Below, piece after piece: positions 18,510 to 28,327 of a stretch of 64,000 bases of DNA (the stretch's first letter is position 1; each line of letters begins with the position of its first letter). The position numbers and the translations under genes were made by a program. Under the pieces are notes generated by a model that was not told the DNA's origin, did no database searches, and saw only the letters and a list, made by a program, of their open reading frames with translations. The DNA lies in assembly GCF_030499515.1 (NCBI RefSeq), contig NZ_JASTWJ010000001.1, forward strand, positions 5,064,001-5,128,000. Direction: 5' to 3'. Source of the DNA: Streptomyces sp. DT2A-34 (GTDB lineage Bacteria; Actinomycetota; Actinomycetes; Streptomycetales; Streptomycetaceae).

Positions 18510-20018
18510 GTGGACCTGGCTTTGGCGCCGGAGACTCTGGCGCGCTGGCAGTTCGGTATCACCACCGTCTACCACTTTCTGTTCGTCCCCCTGACGATCT
18601 CCCTGGCCGCTCTCACGGCCGGGCTGCAGACCGCCTGGGTGCGCACGGAGAAGGAGAAGTACCTCAGAGCGACGAAGTTCTGGGGCAAGCTCTTCCTGAT
18701 CAACATCGCGATGGGTGTGGTCACCGGCATCGTGCAGGAGTTCCAGTTCGGCATGAACTGGTCCGACTACTCCCGCTTCGTCGGTGACGTCTTCGGCGCT
18801 CCGCTCGCCTTCGAGGCTCTGATCGCCTTCTTCTTCGAGTCCACCTTCATCGGTCTGTGGATCTTCGGCTGGGACAAGCTGCCGAAGAAGATCCACCTGG
18901 CCTGTATGTGGATGGTCTCCATAGGCACGATCCTGTCGGCGTACTTCATCCTCGCGGCCAACTCGTGGATGCAGCACCCGGTCGGCTACCGGATCAACGA
19001 GGCGAAGGGGCGGGCCGAGCTCACCGACTTCTGGCTCGTGCTGACCCAGAACACCGCGCTCGCCCAGGCCTTCCACACCCTCTCCGCGGCCTTTCTCACC
19101 GGTGGCGCGTTCATGGTCGGCATCTCCGCCTTCCATCTGCTCCGCAAGAAGCACATCCGTGACATGAAGACCTCGCTGCGGCTCGGCCTGGTCACCGTCG
19201 TCATCGGCGGCATGCTCACCGCGATCAGCGGTGACGTCCTCGGCAAGATCATGTACGAGCAGCAGCCGATGAAGATGGCCGCGGCCGAGGCACTGTGGGA
19301 CGGCGAGGAGCCGGCGCCCTTCTCGGTCTTCGCCGTCGGCGACGTCGACAAGGGCCACAACAAGGTCGCGATCGAGATCCCCGGCCTGCTGTCCTTCCTG
19401 GCCAAGGACGACTTCACCTCGTACGTCCCCGGCATCAACGACGTCAACAAGGCCGAGCAGGAGAAGTACGGTCCTGGTGACTACCGGCCCAACATCCCCG
19501 TCGCCTACTGGGGCTTCCGCTGGATGATCGGCTTCGGCATGGCGTCGTTCACCATCGGCATGGTCGGACTCTGGCTGACCCGCAAGAAGTTCATGCTGCC
19601 GCAGCACCTGAGGGTCGGGGACGACGAGGTGCCGCTTCTGGTGCTGCTCCCGAAGAAGGCGCTCGGCCCGAAGCTGACGAAGTGGTATTGGCACATCGCG
19701 ATCTGGACCCTGGCCTTCCCGCTGATCGCCAACTCCTGGGGCTGGATCTTCACCGAGATGGGCCGCCAGCCGTGGGTCGTCTACGGCGTCCTGCGCACCC
19801 GTGACGCGGTCTCCCCCAGCGTCTCCCAGGGCGAGGTCATCACCTCGATGATCGTCTTCACCACGCTCTACGCCATTCTCGCCGTCGTCGAGGTCAAGCT
19901 GCTCGCGAAGTACGTCAAGGCCGGCCCGCCCGAGCTGACGGAGGCCGACCTGAACCCGCCCACGAAGATCGGCGGCGACTCCCGTGACGCCGACAAGCCG
20001 ATGGCCTTCTCGTACTAG
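18510..20018 (+). CDS. cydA: Cytochrome bd ubiquinol/menaquinol oxidase subunit I
   Basis: 502 aa from the GTG at 18510 (AAGGAG 7 bases upstream); an open frame from 18462 runs through the Rex site and is ignored. About nine membrane helices. Haem ligands: His22 in VYHFLFVP, a His in HTLSAAFLTGG, and a Met in WGFRWMIGFGM. The GQP-like quinol loop is the short type. It reduces O2 to water with quinol at low oxygen. First gene of cydA-cydB-cydDC, repressed by Rex. Confidence 0.97.
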   Translation: MDLALAPETLARWQFGITTVYHFLFVPLTISLAALTAGLQTAWVRTEKEKYLRATKFWGKLFLINIAMGVVTGIVQEFQFGMNWSDYSRFVGDVFGAPLAFEALIAFFFESTFIGLWIFGWDKLPKKIHLACMWMVSIGTILSAYFILAANSWMQHPVGYRINEAKGRAELTDFWLVLTQNTALAQAFHTLSAAFLTGGAFMVGISAFHLLRKKHIRDMKTSLRLGLVTVVIGGMLTAISGDVLGKIMYEQQPMKMAAAEALWDGEEPAPFSVFAVGDVDKGHNKVAIEIPGLLSFLAKDDFTSYVPGINDVNKAEQEKYGPGDYRPNIPVAYWGFRWMIGFGMASFTIGMVGLWLTRKKFMLPQHLRVGDDEVPLLVLLPKKALGPKLTKWYWHIAIWTLAFPLIANSWGWIFTEMGRQPWVVYGVLRTRDAVSPSVSQGEVITSMIVFTTLYAILAVVEVKLLAKYVKAGPPELTEADLNPPTKIGGDSRDADKPMAFSY

Positions 20019-20038
20019 GCCGAGGGAGCTGCACAGTC

Positions 20039-21058
20039 ATGGAACTTCACGACGTCTGGTTCGTCCTGATCGCCGTCCTGTGGATCGGCTACTTCTTCCT
20101 GGAGGGCTTCGACTTCGGGGTCGGCGTCCTCACCAAGCTGCTCGCCCGGAACCGGCCCGAGCGTCGGGTGCTGATCAACACCATCGGCCCCGTCTGGGAC
20201 GGCAACGAGGTGTGGCTGCTCTCGGCCGGCGGTGCGACCTTCGCGGCCTTCCCCGAGTGGTACGCCACGCTCTTCTCGGGCTTTTATCTGCCGCTGTTGC
20301 TCATCCTGGTCAGCCTGATCGTCCGGGGTGTCGCCTTCGAGTACCGGGCCAAGCGGCCCGAGGAGAACTGGCAGCGCAACTGGGAGCACGCGATCTTCTG
20401 GTGCTCGCTGATCCCGGCGTTCCTGTGGGGTGTGGCCTTCGGCAACATCGTGCGGGGCGTGAAGCTCGACCAGCGTCATGAGTACGTCGGCAGCGTCCTG
20501 GACCTGCTCAACCCGTATGCGCTGCTCGGTGGCCTGGTGACACTGACGCTGTTCACGTTCCACGGGGCGGTGTTCACCGCACTCAAGACCGTCGGGGAGA
20601 TCCGGGAGCGGGCGCGGACTCTGGCCCTGTGGGTCGGTCTCGTCGCGGCTGGGCTGGCGCTGCTCTTCCTGCTCTGGACGCAGGTTGAGAACGGCGACGG
20701 GCAGAGCCTGGTCGCTCTCGTGGTGGCCGTGGCCGCGCTGGTGGCGGCGTTGCTGGCGAACCAGGCCGGGCGCGAGGGATGGTCGTTCGCCCTCTCCGGC
20801 GTGACCATCGTGGCGGCCGTGGCGATGCTCTTCCTGACGCTCTTCCCGAACGTCATGCCGTCCTCGCTCAATGACGAGTGGAGCCTCACGGTCACCAACG
20901 CCTCGTCGAGCCCCTACACCCTGAAAATCATGACCTGGTGTGCGGTGATCGCCACACCGATCGTCATGCTCTACCAGGGCTGGACCTACTGGGTGTTCCG
21001 CAAGCGGATCGGCACGCAGCACATTGCCGCGGACGCCGCTGCGGGGGCCACGCACTGA
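20039..21058 (+). CDS. cydB: Cytochrome bd oxidase subunit II
   Basis: 339 aa with about nine hydrophobic helices, starting MELHDVWFVLIAVLWIGYFFLEGFDFGVG, the typical CydB opening with the conserved GFDFGVG. Pairs with CydA in the membrane. Starts 20 bp after cydA with GGGAG upstream. Complete. Confidence 0.96.
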   Translation: MELHDVWFVLIAVLWIGYFFLEGFDFGVGVLTKLLARNRPERRVLINTIGPVWDGNEVWLLSAGGATFAAFPEWYATLFSGFYLPLLLILVSLIVRGVAFEYRAKRPEENWQRNWEHAIFWCSLIPAFLWGVAFGNIVRGVKLDQRHEYVGSVLDLLNPYALLGGLVTLTLFTFHGAVFTALKTVGEIRERARTLALWVGLVAAGLALLFLLWTQVENGDGQSLVALVVAVAALVAALLANQAGREGWSFALSGVTIVAAVAMLFLTLFPNVMPSSLNDEWSLTVTNASSSPYTLKIMTWCAVIATPIVMLYQGWTYWVFRKRIGTQHIAADAAAGATH

Positions 21059-21086
21059 GTCCGCTGCGGGCGGGGTGGTTCACGAT

Positions 21087-21100
21087 GTTTCACGTGAAAC
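21087..21100. other. parS ParB site (perfect)
   Basis: GTTTCACGTGAAAC, exact Streptomyces consensus, in the gap between cydB and cydDC. A second perfect copy begins 38 bp later. Confidence 0.92.
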
Positions 21101-21122
21101 ACCCCGCCCTGGACCGAAGGGC

Positions 21123-24100
21123 ATGTTTCACGTGAAACCGATCGATCCGCGTCTCCTCCGATACGCCCGCACCACTCGCCTCTTCCTGATCGCGGTCGTC
21201 GGCTTGGGTGCCGTCGGTGCGGTGCTGGTCATCGCGCAGGCGATGCTCATCGCCGAGGCGGTGGTAGGCGCGTTCGAGCACGGGATGTCCGCCGCCGAAC
21301 TGCGTAGTCCCCTGCTGCTGTTGGCGGCCGTGGCGGTCGGCCGTGCGGTCGTCGCGTGGCTTACCGAGCTCGCCGCCCACCGCGCGAGCGCGGCGGTGAA
21401 GTCGGAGCTACGGGGGCGGCTGCTGGGGCGGGCGGCCGAGCTGGGGCCCGGCTGGCTGAGCGGACAGCGAACCGGCTCGCTCGTCTCCCTCGCCACGCGA
21501 GGTGTCGACGCCCTCGACGACTACTTCTCGCGCTATCTGCCGCAGTTGGGGCTCGCGGTGGTCGTGCCCGTGGCTGTGCTGGCCCGGATCGTGACCGAGG
21601 ACTGGGTCTCGGCGGCGATCATCGTCGGTACCCTGCCGCTGATTCCGATCTTCATGATGTTGATCGGCTGGGCGACGCAGTCCCGGATGGACCGTCAGTG
21701 GCGGCTGCTGTCCCGGCTGTCCGGGCATTTCTTGGACGTCGTCGCCGGGCTGCCGACCCTGAAGGTGTTCGGGCGGGCCAAGGCGCAGGCCGAGTCGATT
21801 CGGCGGATCACCGGCGAGTACCGCAGGGCGACGATGCGGACCCTGCGGATCGCGTTCATCTCCTCCTTCGCACTGGAGTTGCTCTCGACGCTCTCGGTGG
21901 CCCTGGTCGCCGTGACGATCGGCATGCGGCTCGTCCACGGCGAGATGCATCTGTACGACGGCCTGGTCGTCCTTGTGCTGGCGCCCGAGGCCTACCTCCC
22001 GCTGCGTCAGGTGGGCGCGCAGTACCACGCGGCGGCCGAGGGGCTGGCTGCGGCCGAGGAGATCTTCGAGGTGCTGGAGACTCCGGTGCCGGCCTCGGGG
22101 ACCGCCGCGGTGCCGACGGGGACGGTGTCGTTCGAGGGCGTCTCCGTCCGCTACCCCGGACGGTCCACCGACGCCGTGTCGGACGTGTCCCTCTCCGTCG
22201 AGCCCGGAGAGACGGTCGCGCTCGTCGGGCCGAGCGGCGCGGGCAAGTCGACGCTGCTGAACGTGCTGCTGGGATTCGTGCGGCCGGCCGAGGGGCGGGT
22301 GCTGGTCGGGGGAGTCGATCTCGCCGAACTCGATCTGCGGGAATGGCGCTCACGCATCGCCTGGGTGCCGCAGCGGCCACATCTGTATGCCGGGACGATC
22401 GCCGAGAACGTACGGCTGGCGCGTCCCGACGCGGACGACGCCGCCGTACGACGCGCGCTGAGGGACGCCGGGGCGCTGGAGTTCGTGGACGCGCTGCCCC
22501 GGGGCGTCGACACCGTGCTGGGTGAAGACGGGACCGGGCTGTCCGCAGGGCAGCGGCAGCGGCTCGCGCTGGCCCGGGCGTTTCTCGCGGACCGGCCCGT
22601 ACTGCTGCTCGACGAGCCGACGGCCGCGCTCGACGGGGCCACCGAGGCCGCGGTCGTGGAGGCCGTGCGGAGGCTGGCCGTGGGGCGGACGGTGCTGCTG
22701 GTGGTGCATCGGCCGGCGCTGCTGGGCGTGGCGGACCGGGTGGTGCGGCTCGCGGAAGCCGTGGCACCTGTGCAGGCAGAGGCCTTGCCGAGGGCGTCTG
22801 CCATTCGTCCGATCGAGCAGGAAGCGCACGGCGGTTCCGCTGCGGACGACGCCGAGGCCGTGCCTCCTGCGACGGACGCACGGGGTGTCCTTGCCCGTGT
22901 CCGCGCCATGTCCGGTCCCCGGCGCGGTCGCCTCGCCCTCGCGCTGCTGCTCGGGAGCCTCGCGCTCGGCAGTGCCGTCGGGCTCATGGCGACCTCCGGG
23001 TGGCTCATCTCGCGGGCCTCGCAGCAGCCGCCCGTGTTGTACCTGATGGTGGCCGTGACGGCGACGCGGGCCTTTGGCATCGGGCGGGCCGTGTTCCGGT
23101 ACGCCGAGCGGCTGGTGTCGCACGACGCGGTGCTGCGCATGCTGGCCGACACCCGGGTCGCCGTGTACCGGCGGCTGGAGCGGCTGGCGCCCGCCGGGCT
23201 GCGTCGTACGCGTCGAGGTGATCTGCTGTCGCGGCTCGTCGCCGATGTGGACGCGCTGCAGGACTACTGGTTGCGGTGGCTGATGCCCGCGGCCGCGGCG
23301 ACCGTGGTGTCCGCCGGGGCCGTCGGCTTCACCGCGTGGCTGCTGCCCGAGGCCGGTGCTGTGCTCGCGGTGGGGCTTCTGGCGGCCGGGGCCGGTGTCC
23401 CGCTCGTCACGGGTGCCGTCGCCCGCCGTGCCGAGCGCAGGCTGGCCCCTGCCCGCGGAGTGCTCGCGACCCGCGTGACGGATCTGCTCACCGGCACCGC
23501 GGAACTCACCGTCGCCGGCGCCCTGCCCAGCCGTACGGCCGAAGCGCGGCGGGCCGACGGGGTGCTCACCCGGATCGCCTCGCGGGCCGCCACCGCCACC
23601 GCGCTCGGCGACGGACTCATCGCGCTGATCTCCGGGCTCACCGTCGCCGCCACCGCCCTCGTGGGTGCCCAGGGGGTCGCCGACGGGCGGCTGGGCGGCG
23701 TGGCGATGGCGGTCGTCGTCCTGACCCCCCTGGCTGCCTTCGAGGCCGTCCTGGGGCTGCCGCTCGCCGTGCAGTACCGGCAGCGGGTGGGCAAGAGCGC
23801 GGAGCGCGTGTACGAGGTGCTGGACGCCCCTGAGCCCGTACGGGAGCCGGAGCGGCCCCGGCAGGCGCCCGCGTCGCCCTTCCCGGTCGCCGTCAGGGAC
23901 CTGACCGCCCGTCACGCGGGGCAGGAGAGGGACGCGCTCGCCGGCCTCGACCTGACCCTGGACGAGGGGCGCCGGATCGCCGTGGTCGGCCCGTCCGGGT
24001 CCGGTAAGACGACGCTGGCGCAGGTCCTGCTGCGCTTCCTGGACGCGGACGCGGGCTCGTACACGCTGGGCGGCGTGGACGCGTACGCGCTGGACGGCGA

Positions 24101-24629
24101 CGACGTACGGCGGCTCGTCGGCCTGTGCGCGCAGGACGCGCACCTCTTCGACAGCTCCGTGCGCGAGAATCTGCTCCTCGCCAAGAAGGACGCCACCGAG
24201 GCCGAACTGCGCGACGCCCTCGAGCGCGCCCGGTTGCTCGACTGGGCCGACAGCCTGCCCGACGGGCTGGACACGCTCGTGGGCGAGCACGGGACGCGGC
24301 TGTCGGGCGGGCAGCGGCAGCGGCTCGCGCTGGCCCGTGCACTGCTCGCCGACTTCCCCGTCCTCGTGCTCGACGAGCCCGCCGAGCACCTCGACCTGCC
24401 CACCGCCGACGCCCTCACCGCCGACCTGCTGGCCGCCACCGAGGGCCGTACGACCCTGCTCATCACCCATCGACTGGCCGGTCTGGAAGCGGTGGACGAG
24501 GTTGTCGTCCTGAACGAGGGGCGTGTGGTGCAGCGGGGGACCTTCGCGGAGCTGGCCGCTGTGGACGGGCCGCTGCGGGGGATGGTGGAGCGGGAGGAGG
24601 AGGCGGATTCGCTGGTGGGGGCGCCGTAG
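21123..24629 (+). CDS. cydDC: Fused CydD-CydC thiol reductant ABC exporter
   Basis: 1168 aa, two complete ABC half-transporters in one chain. CydD half: six membrane helices, Walker A GPSGAGKST near 369, signature LSAGQRQRLALARAF, Walker B VLLLDEPTAALD. CydC half: another membrane domain, Walker A GPSGSGKTT near 956, LSGGQRQRLALARAL, VLVLDEPAEHLD. It exports cysteine and glutathione-like thiols and is needed for haem insertion into cytochrome bd. In most bacteria these are two genes; the fusion is usual in Streptomyces. The start overlaps a parS site; the ATG at 21123 has GAAGGG too close, and the GTG at 21132 is spaced better. Confidence 0.93.
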   Translation: MFHVKPIDPRLLRYARTTRLFLIAVVGLGAVGAVLVIAQAMLIAEAVVGAFEHGMSAAELRSPLLLLAAVAVGRAVVAWLTELAAHRASAAVKSELRGRLLGRAAELGPGWLSGQRTGSLVSLATRGVDALDDYFSRYLPQLGLAVVVPVAVLARIVTEDWVSAAIIVGTLPLIPIFMMLIGWATQSRMDRQWRLLSRLSGHFLDVVAGLPTLKVFGRAKAQAESIRRITGEYRRATMRTLRIAFISSFALELLSTLSVALVAVTIGMRLVHGEMHLYDGLVVLVLAPEAYLPLRQVGAQYHAAAEGLAAAEEIFEVLETPVPASGTAAVPTGTVSFEGVSVRYPGRSTDAVSDVSLSVEPGETVALVGPSGAGKSTLLNVLLGFVRPAEGRVLVGGVDLAELDLREWRSRIAWVPQRPHLYAGTIAENVRLARPDADDAAVRRALRDAGALEFVDALPRGVDTVLGEDGTGLSAGQRQRLALARAFLADRPVLLLDEPTAALDGATEAAVVEAVRRLAVGRTVLLVVHRPALLGVADRVVRLAEAVAPVQAEALPRASAIRPIEQEAHGGSAADDAEAVPPATDARGVLARVRAMSGPRRGRLALALLLGSLALGSAVGLMATSGWLISRASQQPPVLYLMVAVTATRAFGIGRAVFRYAERLVSHDAVLRMLADTRVAVYRRLERLAPAGLRRTRRGDLLSRLVADVDALQDYWLRWLMPAAAATVVSAGAVGFTAWLLPEAGAVLAVGLLAAGAGVPLVTGAVARRAERRLAPARGVLATRVTDLLTGTAELTVAGALPSRTAEARRADGVLTRIASRAATATALGDGLIALISGLTVAATALVGAQGVADGRLGGVAMAVVVLTPLAAFEAVLGLPLAVQYRQRVGKSAERVYEVLDAPEPVREPERPRQAPASPFPVAVRDLTARHAGQERDALAGLDLTLDEGRRIAVVGPSGSGKTTLAQVLLRFLDADAGSYTLGGVDAYALDGDDVRRLVGLCAQDAHLFDSSVRENLLLAKKDATEAELRDALERARLLDWADSLPDGLDTLVGEHGTRLSGGQRQRLALARALLADFPVLVLDEPAEHLDLPTADALTADLLAATEGRTTLLITHRLAGLEAVDEVVVLNEGRVVQRGTFAELAAVDGPLRGMVEREEEADSLVGAP
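21125..21138. other. parS ParB site (perfect) overlapping the cydDC start
   Basis: GTTTCACGTGAAAC begins on the G of the ATG at 21123 and encodes the residues FHVK. An alternative GTG start (21132) lies inside the site. Confidence 0.92.
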
Positions 24630-24786
24630 CGCGCGACCGGCCCGTGGCCGTGGGTGATGTTCTCCGGTGGGGACCGCTCGTCGACGCCCGCGTCAACAGC
24701 CGTACTGACCCGTCCGCAGCAACAAGTCCCCCAGGCGTACGACCCGAACAAGACCCGGACCCGGTCCGCAGGCCAGGATCGCTGAC

Positions 24787-25869
24787 ATGCGCTCATATCG
24801 CCGCAAACGCCTGCTCGTTCCGGCGCTGCTGTGCGCGCTCGCCCTCCTCGTCGCCCCGGCCGCCGACGCCACCGGTGACGGGAAGGACACCCCCGCCCGC
24901 GACGGCGGGGGAACCGGCGGTGACTTGGGCCTCGGTGCGCAGGTGGCGCGGCTGTACGAGGACGCGGCTCTGGCGACGCAGCGGTACGAGGAGGGGCGGC
25001 AGGAGGCCGAGGTGCAGCGGGCGAAGGCACAGCGGATCGAGGCGCTGCTCGAACGCGAGCGGCGGCAGATCGGCATCCTGCACGAGGACCTGGGCCGGAT
25101 CGCGCGCGCCCAGTACCGCAGCAGCGGCGGGATGCCGCTCACCGCGCAGTTGATCCTCGCCAAGAGTCCGGACCAGTTGATGCGCGGTCAGCACGTCTTC
25201 TCGCAGACGAACCTGGCCGTCAACAACGCCATCGAGAAGAACCGTCGCGCCGAGGCCCGGCTGGCCGCGGACGAGGACAGAGCCGAGGCGGCCTGGCAGA
25301 GCCTGGACAAGCGCAACGCCGAGCTCGCCGAGCTGAAGAAGGGCATCGAGCAGAAGCTCGAAGCGGCACGGTGGCAGTTGCAGGGGCAGGCCGACGCCTC
25401 CGTGGCCGCCGGATCCTGCGCCGGTGCCGTTCGGCTCGACCAACCGCAGACGGACTTCACCACCGAGTGGGTCGCGCCGGTGGAGTCGTACGAGCTGTCC
25501 GCGGCGTTCGGCAGCGGCGGGGCGCGGTGGGCGAACCAGCACACCGGGCAGGACTTCGCGGTGCCGATCGGCACGCCGGTGCGGGCGGTCGGGGACGGGC
25601 GTGTGGTCAGGGTCTCGTGCGGGGGCGCCTTCGGTATGGAGATCGTCGTCCGGCACGCGGACGGCTACTTCACGCAGTACGCCCACCTCGCCTCCGCCGC
25701 CGTCGACCAGGGCGAGCGCGTGGACACCGGGCAGTGGATCGGCCAGACGGGCACGACCGGCAACTCCACCGGCCCCCACCTGCACTTCGAGGTACGGGTC
25801 ACCGCGGAGATGGGCTCGGCGGTGGATCCGGTGCCATGGCTGTCGGCTCGCGGGGTGCAGGTGGGGTAG
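24787..25869 (+). CDS. Secreted M23 (LytM-type) peptidase with coiled coil
   Basis: 360 aa. A basic start (MRSYRRKRLL) and a hydrophobic core ending VAPAADA form a signal peptide. Residues about 50-210 are a charged coiled coil (Glu/Arg/Ala rich), as in EnvC/NlpD-like proteins. The LytM domain has the zinc ligands H252 and D256 (NQHTGQDF) and HLHF with H331 and H333. All four are present, so it should be active on peptidoglycan cross-links or stem peptides. Monocistronic and convergent with a HAD gene. Confidence 0.9.
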   Translation: MRSYRRKRLLVPALLCALALLVAPAADATGDGKDTPARDGGGTGGDLGLGAQVARLYEDAALATQRYEEGRQEAEVQRAKAQRIEALLERERRQIGILHEDLGRIARAQYRSSGGMPLTAQLILAKSPDQLMRGQHVFSQTNLAVNNAIEKNRRAEARLAADEDRAEAAWQSLDKRNAELAELKKGIEQKLEAARWQLQGQADASVAAGSCAGAVRLDQPQTDFTTEWVAPVESYELSAAFGSGGARWANQHTGQDFAVPIGTPVRAVGDGRVVRVSCGGAFGMEIVVRHADGYFTQYAHLASAAVDQGERVDTGQWIGQTGTTGNSTGPHLHFEVRVTAEMGSAVDPVPWLSARGVQVG

Positions 25870-25884
25870 GAGGTCGGCCCGGGC

Positions 25885-26757
25885 CTAGTCCCGCCGGGCC
25901 AGCAGCTGCTCGATCACGACCGCCACGCCGTCCTCGTTGTTGGCGACCGTCCGCCCCGACGCGGCGGCGATGACATCCGGGTGCGCGTTGCCCATCGCGT
26001 ACGACTGGCCCGCCCACGTCAGCATCTCCACGTCGTTCGGCATGTCCCCGAAGGCCACGACCTCCTCGTGCGAGATACCGCGCTCGGCGCAGCACAGGGC
26101 GAGCGTGCTGGCCTTGGAGACGCCGGGGCCGCTGATCTCCAGCAGGGCGCTGGGGCTGGAGCGGGTGACATTGGCGCGGTCGCCGATGGCGAGGCGGGCG
26201 AGGGTGAGGAAGGCGTCGGGGTCGAGGGTGTGGTGGTAGGCGAGGATCTTGAGCACGGGCTCGCCGGCCCCCGGGGCGTCCGACGCCAGGAGGTCCTCGG
26301 CGGGCGCGAGCTCGTCCGGTATCTCCATGTGCAGCTTGGGATAGTCCGGCTCCTGGTAGAAGCCGTAGGTCTGCTCCACCGCGTACACGGTGCCCGGAGC
26401 CGCCTCGCGCAGCAGCCGTACGGCGTCCAGCGCGTTCTCCCGCGCCAGCTCACGCACCTTCACGAACCGGTGGGCGCCGGGGCCGCCGTGCAGGTCGACC
26501 ACCGCGGCGCCGTTACCGCAGATCGCGAGGCCGTGACCGTGGACGTGGTCGCTGACGACGTCCATCCAGCGGGCCGGGCGGCCGGTGACGAAGAACACCT
26601 CGATGCCCGCCTCCTCGGCGGCGGCCAGCGCGGCCACCGTGCGGGGGGAGACCGACTTGTCGTCCCGCAGAAGGGTGCCGTCCAGGTCGGTGGCGATGAG
26701 CCGCGGGCGGACAGCGGCGGCGGCCGGGGTCTGGGGCTGTCGAGTCGCTGAGGTCAC
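25885..26757 (-). CDS. HAD-superfamily Cof-type hydrolase
   Basis: 290 aa from the GTG at 26757, preceded by GGGAG 8 bases upstream; an ATG at 26775 is possible. Motif [13 protein letters not shown], motif II VTGR, a lysine (motif III) before [12 protein letters not shown] (motif IV). Type IIB cap between them. Such enzymes dephosphorylate sugar phosphates or pyridoxal phosphate. Its closest relation in the window is the HAD gene at 37396-38232, which shares nearly every motif. Confidence 0.9.
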   Translation of the reverse strand: MTSATRQPQTPAAAAVRPRLIATDLDGTLLRDDKSVSPRTVAALAAAEEAGIEVFFVTGRPARWMDVVSDHVHGHGLAICGNGAAVVDLHGGPGAHRFVKVRELARENALDAVRLLREAAPGTVYAVEQTYGFYQEPDYPKLHMEIPDELAPAEDLLASDAPGAGEPVLKILAYHHTLDPDAFLTLARLAIGDRANVTRSSPSALLEISGPGVSKASTLALCCAERGISHEEVVAFGDMPNDVEMLTWAGQSYAMGNAHPDVIAAASGRTVANNEDGVAVVIEQLLARRD

Positions 26758-26887
26758 CGGGTCATTCTCCCGCATATGCCCGCACGGCCGTGCGGCAGTC
26801 CGCACATCTGAGGCCGCACCTGAGGAGAAACCGCCCCTGAGACCACCGCCCACACAGCCCTGACCAGCACTGTCGCGCGCGACCGGC

Positions 26888-27790
26888 TCACCGCAGCTGA
26901 GCCGCCGCTTCCATGGCGATCTGCTCGAACACCTTCTCGTCGGCCGCGAAGTCGGAGTCGGGGATCGGCCAGTGGACCACGATCTCGGTGAATCCCAGTT
27001 CCTGATGGCGCCCCGCGAAGTCCACGAACGCGTCGAGGGACTCCAGCGGACGGCCTCGGTCCGGGGTGAAACCGGTGAGCAGGACCATGTCGAGGCCGGC
27101 GGTGTCCCGGCCGATCTCGGCGCAGGCGTCGGCCAGCTTCTCGGCCTGTCCACGAATGGCTTGAATCGACTGTTCAGGAGTGCCGTTCTCGTACAGCTTG
27201 GGGTCGCCCGTGGTCACCCACGCCTGCCCGTAGCGTGCCGCGAGCCGCAGTCCGCGCGGTCCCGTCGCGGCGACCGCGAAGGGCAGCCGGGGGCGCTGCA
27301 CACACCCCGGGATGTCACGCGCCTCGTGCGCCGAATAGAAGTCGCCTTCGTATGACACCGAGTCCTCGGTCAGCAGTCGGTCCAAGAGCTGGACGAACTC
27401 GGCGAACCGGTCGGCCCGCTCGCGCGGCGTCCACGGGTCCTGGCCGAGCACGGTGGCGTCGAACCCGGAGCCGCCCGCACCGACGCCGAGCGTGAAGCGA
27501 CCGCCGGAGATGTCGTCGAGGGAGATGAGTTCCTTGGCGTAGGGCACCGGATGCCGGAAGTTCGGCGAGGTCACCAGAGTGCCGAGCCTGAGACGGTCGG
27601 TGACGGCCGCGGCGGCGGTCAGTGTAGGCACGGCACCGAACCACGGGCCGTCCCGGAAGCTGCGCCAGGACAGGTGGTCGTAGGTGTAAGCGGTGTGGAA
27701 GCCGAGCTGCTCCGCGCGCTGCCATGCCTCGCGGCCCCCCTCGGACCAGCGGCGGTACGGGAGGATCACGGTGCTCAGGCGCAGACTCAT
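26888..27790 (-). CDS. LLM-class flavin-dependent oxidoreductase
   Basis: 300 aa, luciferase-like TIM barrel. Typical runs are [38 protein letters not shown], and [11 protein letters not shown]. These enzymes use FMN or F420; F420 is common in actinobacteria. Substrate unknown. The start is the ATG at 27790, with a weak ribosome site. A perfect parS site lies just upstream. Confidence 0.88.
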   Translation of the reverse strand: MSLRLSTVILPYRRWSEGGREAWQRAEQLGFHTAYTYDHLSWRSFRDGPWFGAVPTLTAAAAVTDRLRLGTLVTSPNFRHPVPYAKELISLDDISGGRFTLGVGAGGSGFDATVLGQDPWTPRERADRFAEFVQLLDRLLTEDSVSYEGDFYSAHEARDIPGCVQRPRLPFAVAATGPRGLRLAARYGQAWVTTGDPKLYENGTPEQSIQAIRGQAEKLADACAEIGRDTAGLDMVLLTGFTPDRGRPLESLDAFVDFAGRHQELGFTEIVVHWPIPDSDFAADEKVFEQIAMEAAAQLR

Positions 27791-27815
27791 GTGGTCGAGC
27801 CTAAGTGGCCGCACG

Positions 27816-27829
27816 GTTTCACGTGAAAC
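27816..27829. other. parS ParB site (perfect)
   Basis: GTTTCACGTGAAAC in the 41-bp gap between the LLM oxidoreductase start (27790) and the stop of the next minus-strand gene (27832). Confidence 0.92.
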
Positions 27830-27831
27830 AG

Positions 27832-28302
27832 TCACCGCACGCGGCCGCTCAGCCACGGAGTGAGGCCGATCAACGGCATGTACTCCCGGTATGTACGGTC
27901 GCCCGGCAGCGGCACGATCAAGAAGTGGCCCGGCGGGAAGCGGCGCGCCTTGACGTGGGCCAGGCCGTCGTAGAGGGAGCGGAGGAAGGCGGGCACATCG
28001 TCGCGCCGGACGTCGGGGCATTCGACGCCCTCGACGGTGATCAGCGCGTCGTCCTCCGGATAGAGCCGCACGCTCACCCGGGGCAGGCCGCCCAATTCGA
28101 CGTACGCCTCGTGGGGCAGTGAGCCGTCCCGGTCCGTGGTGACTCCGACGCCCGCGGCGCTGCGGCGGGAGGTCTGGTCGGCGCCGATGTCATGGCTCAC
28201 CTCGATCTCGCGCGCGTACTCCGCGGCGACGGCTCGGAGTGCGGTGACGGCGGCCTCGGTGGTGGTGAGGCGATCCCTGTGGCGGTTCTTGTAATGGTCC
28301 AT
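27832..28302 (-). CDS. Hypothetical protein
   Basis: 156 aa, soluble, begins MDHYKNRHRDRLTTTEAAV. No motif that I recognise. It has a mixed alpha/beta composition, with the segments VSVRLYPEDDALITVEG and RRFPPGHFLIVPLPGD. Same strand as KptA upstream (25 bp gap) and the oxidoreductase downstream, so it may share their transcript. Confidence 0.7.
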   Translation of the reverse strand: MDHYKNRHRDRLTTTEAAVTALRAVAAEYAREIEVSHDIGADQTSRRSAAGVGVTTDRDGSLPHEAYVELGGLPRVSVRLYPEDDALITVEGVECPDVRRDDVPAFLRSLYDGLAHVKARRFPPGHFLIVPLPGDRTYREYMPLIGLTPWLSGRVR

Positions 28303-28327
28303 ACCACTGATCTTGCCGGACGTAGGA

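Noticed and set aside
22350..24470. 700-codon frame opposite cydDC
   Set aside because: Shadow of the fused ABC exporter, with low-complexity Gly/His/Arg content and no motif.
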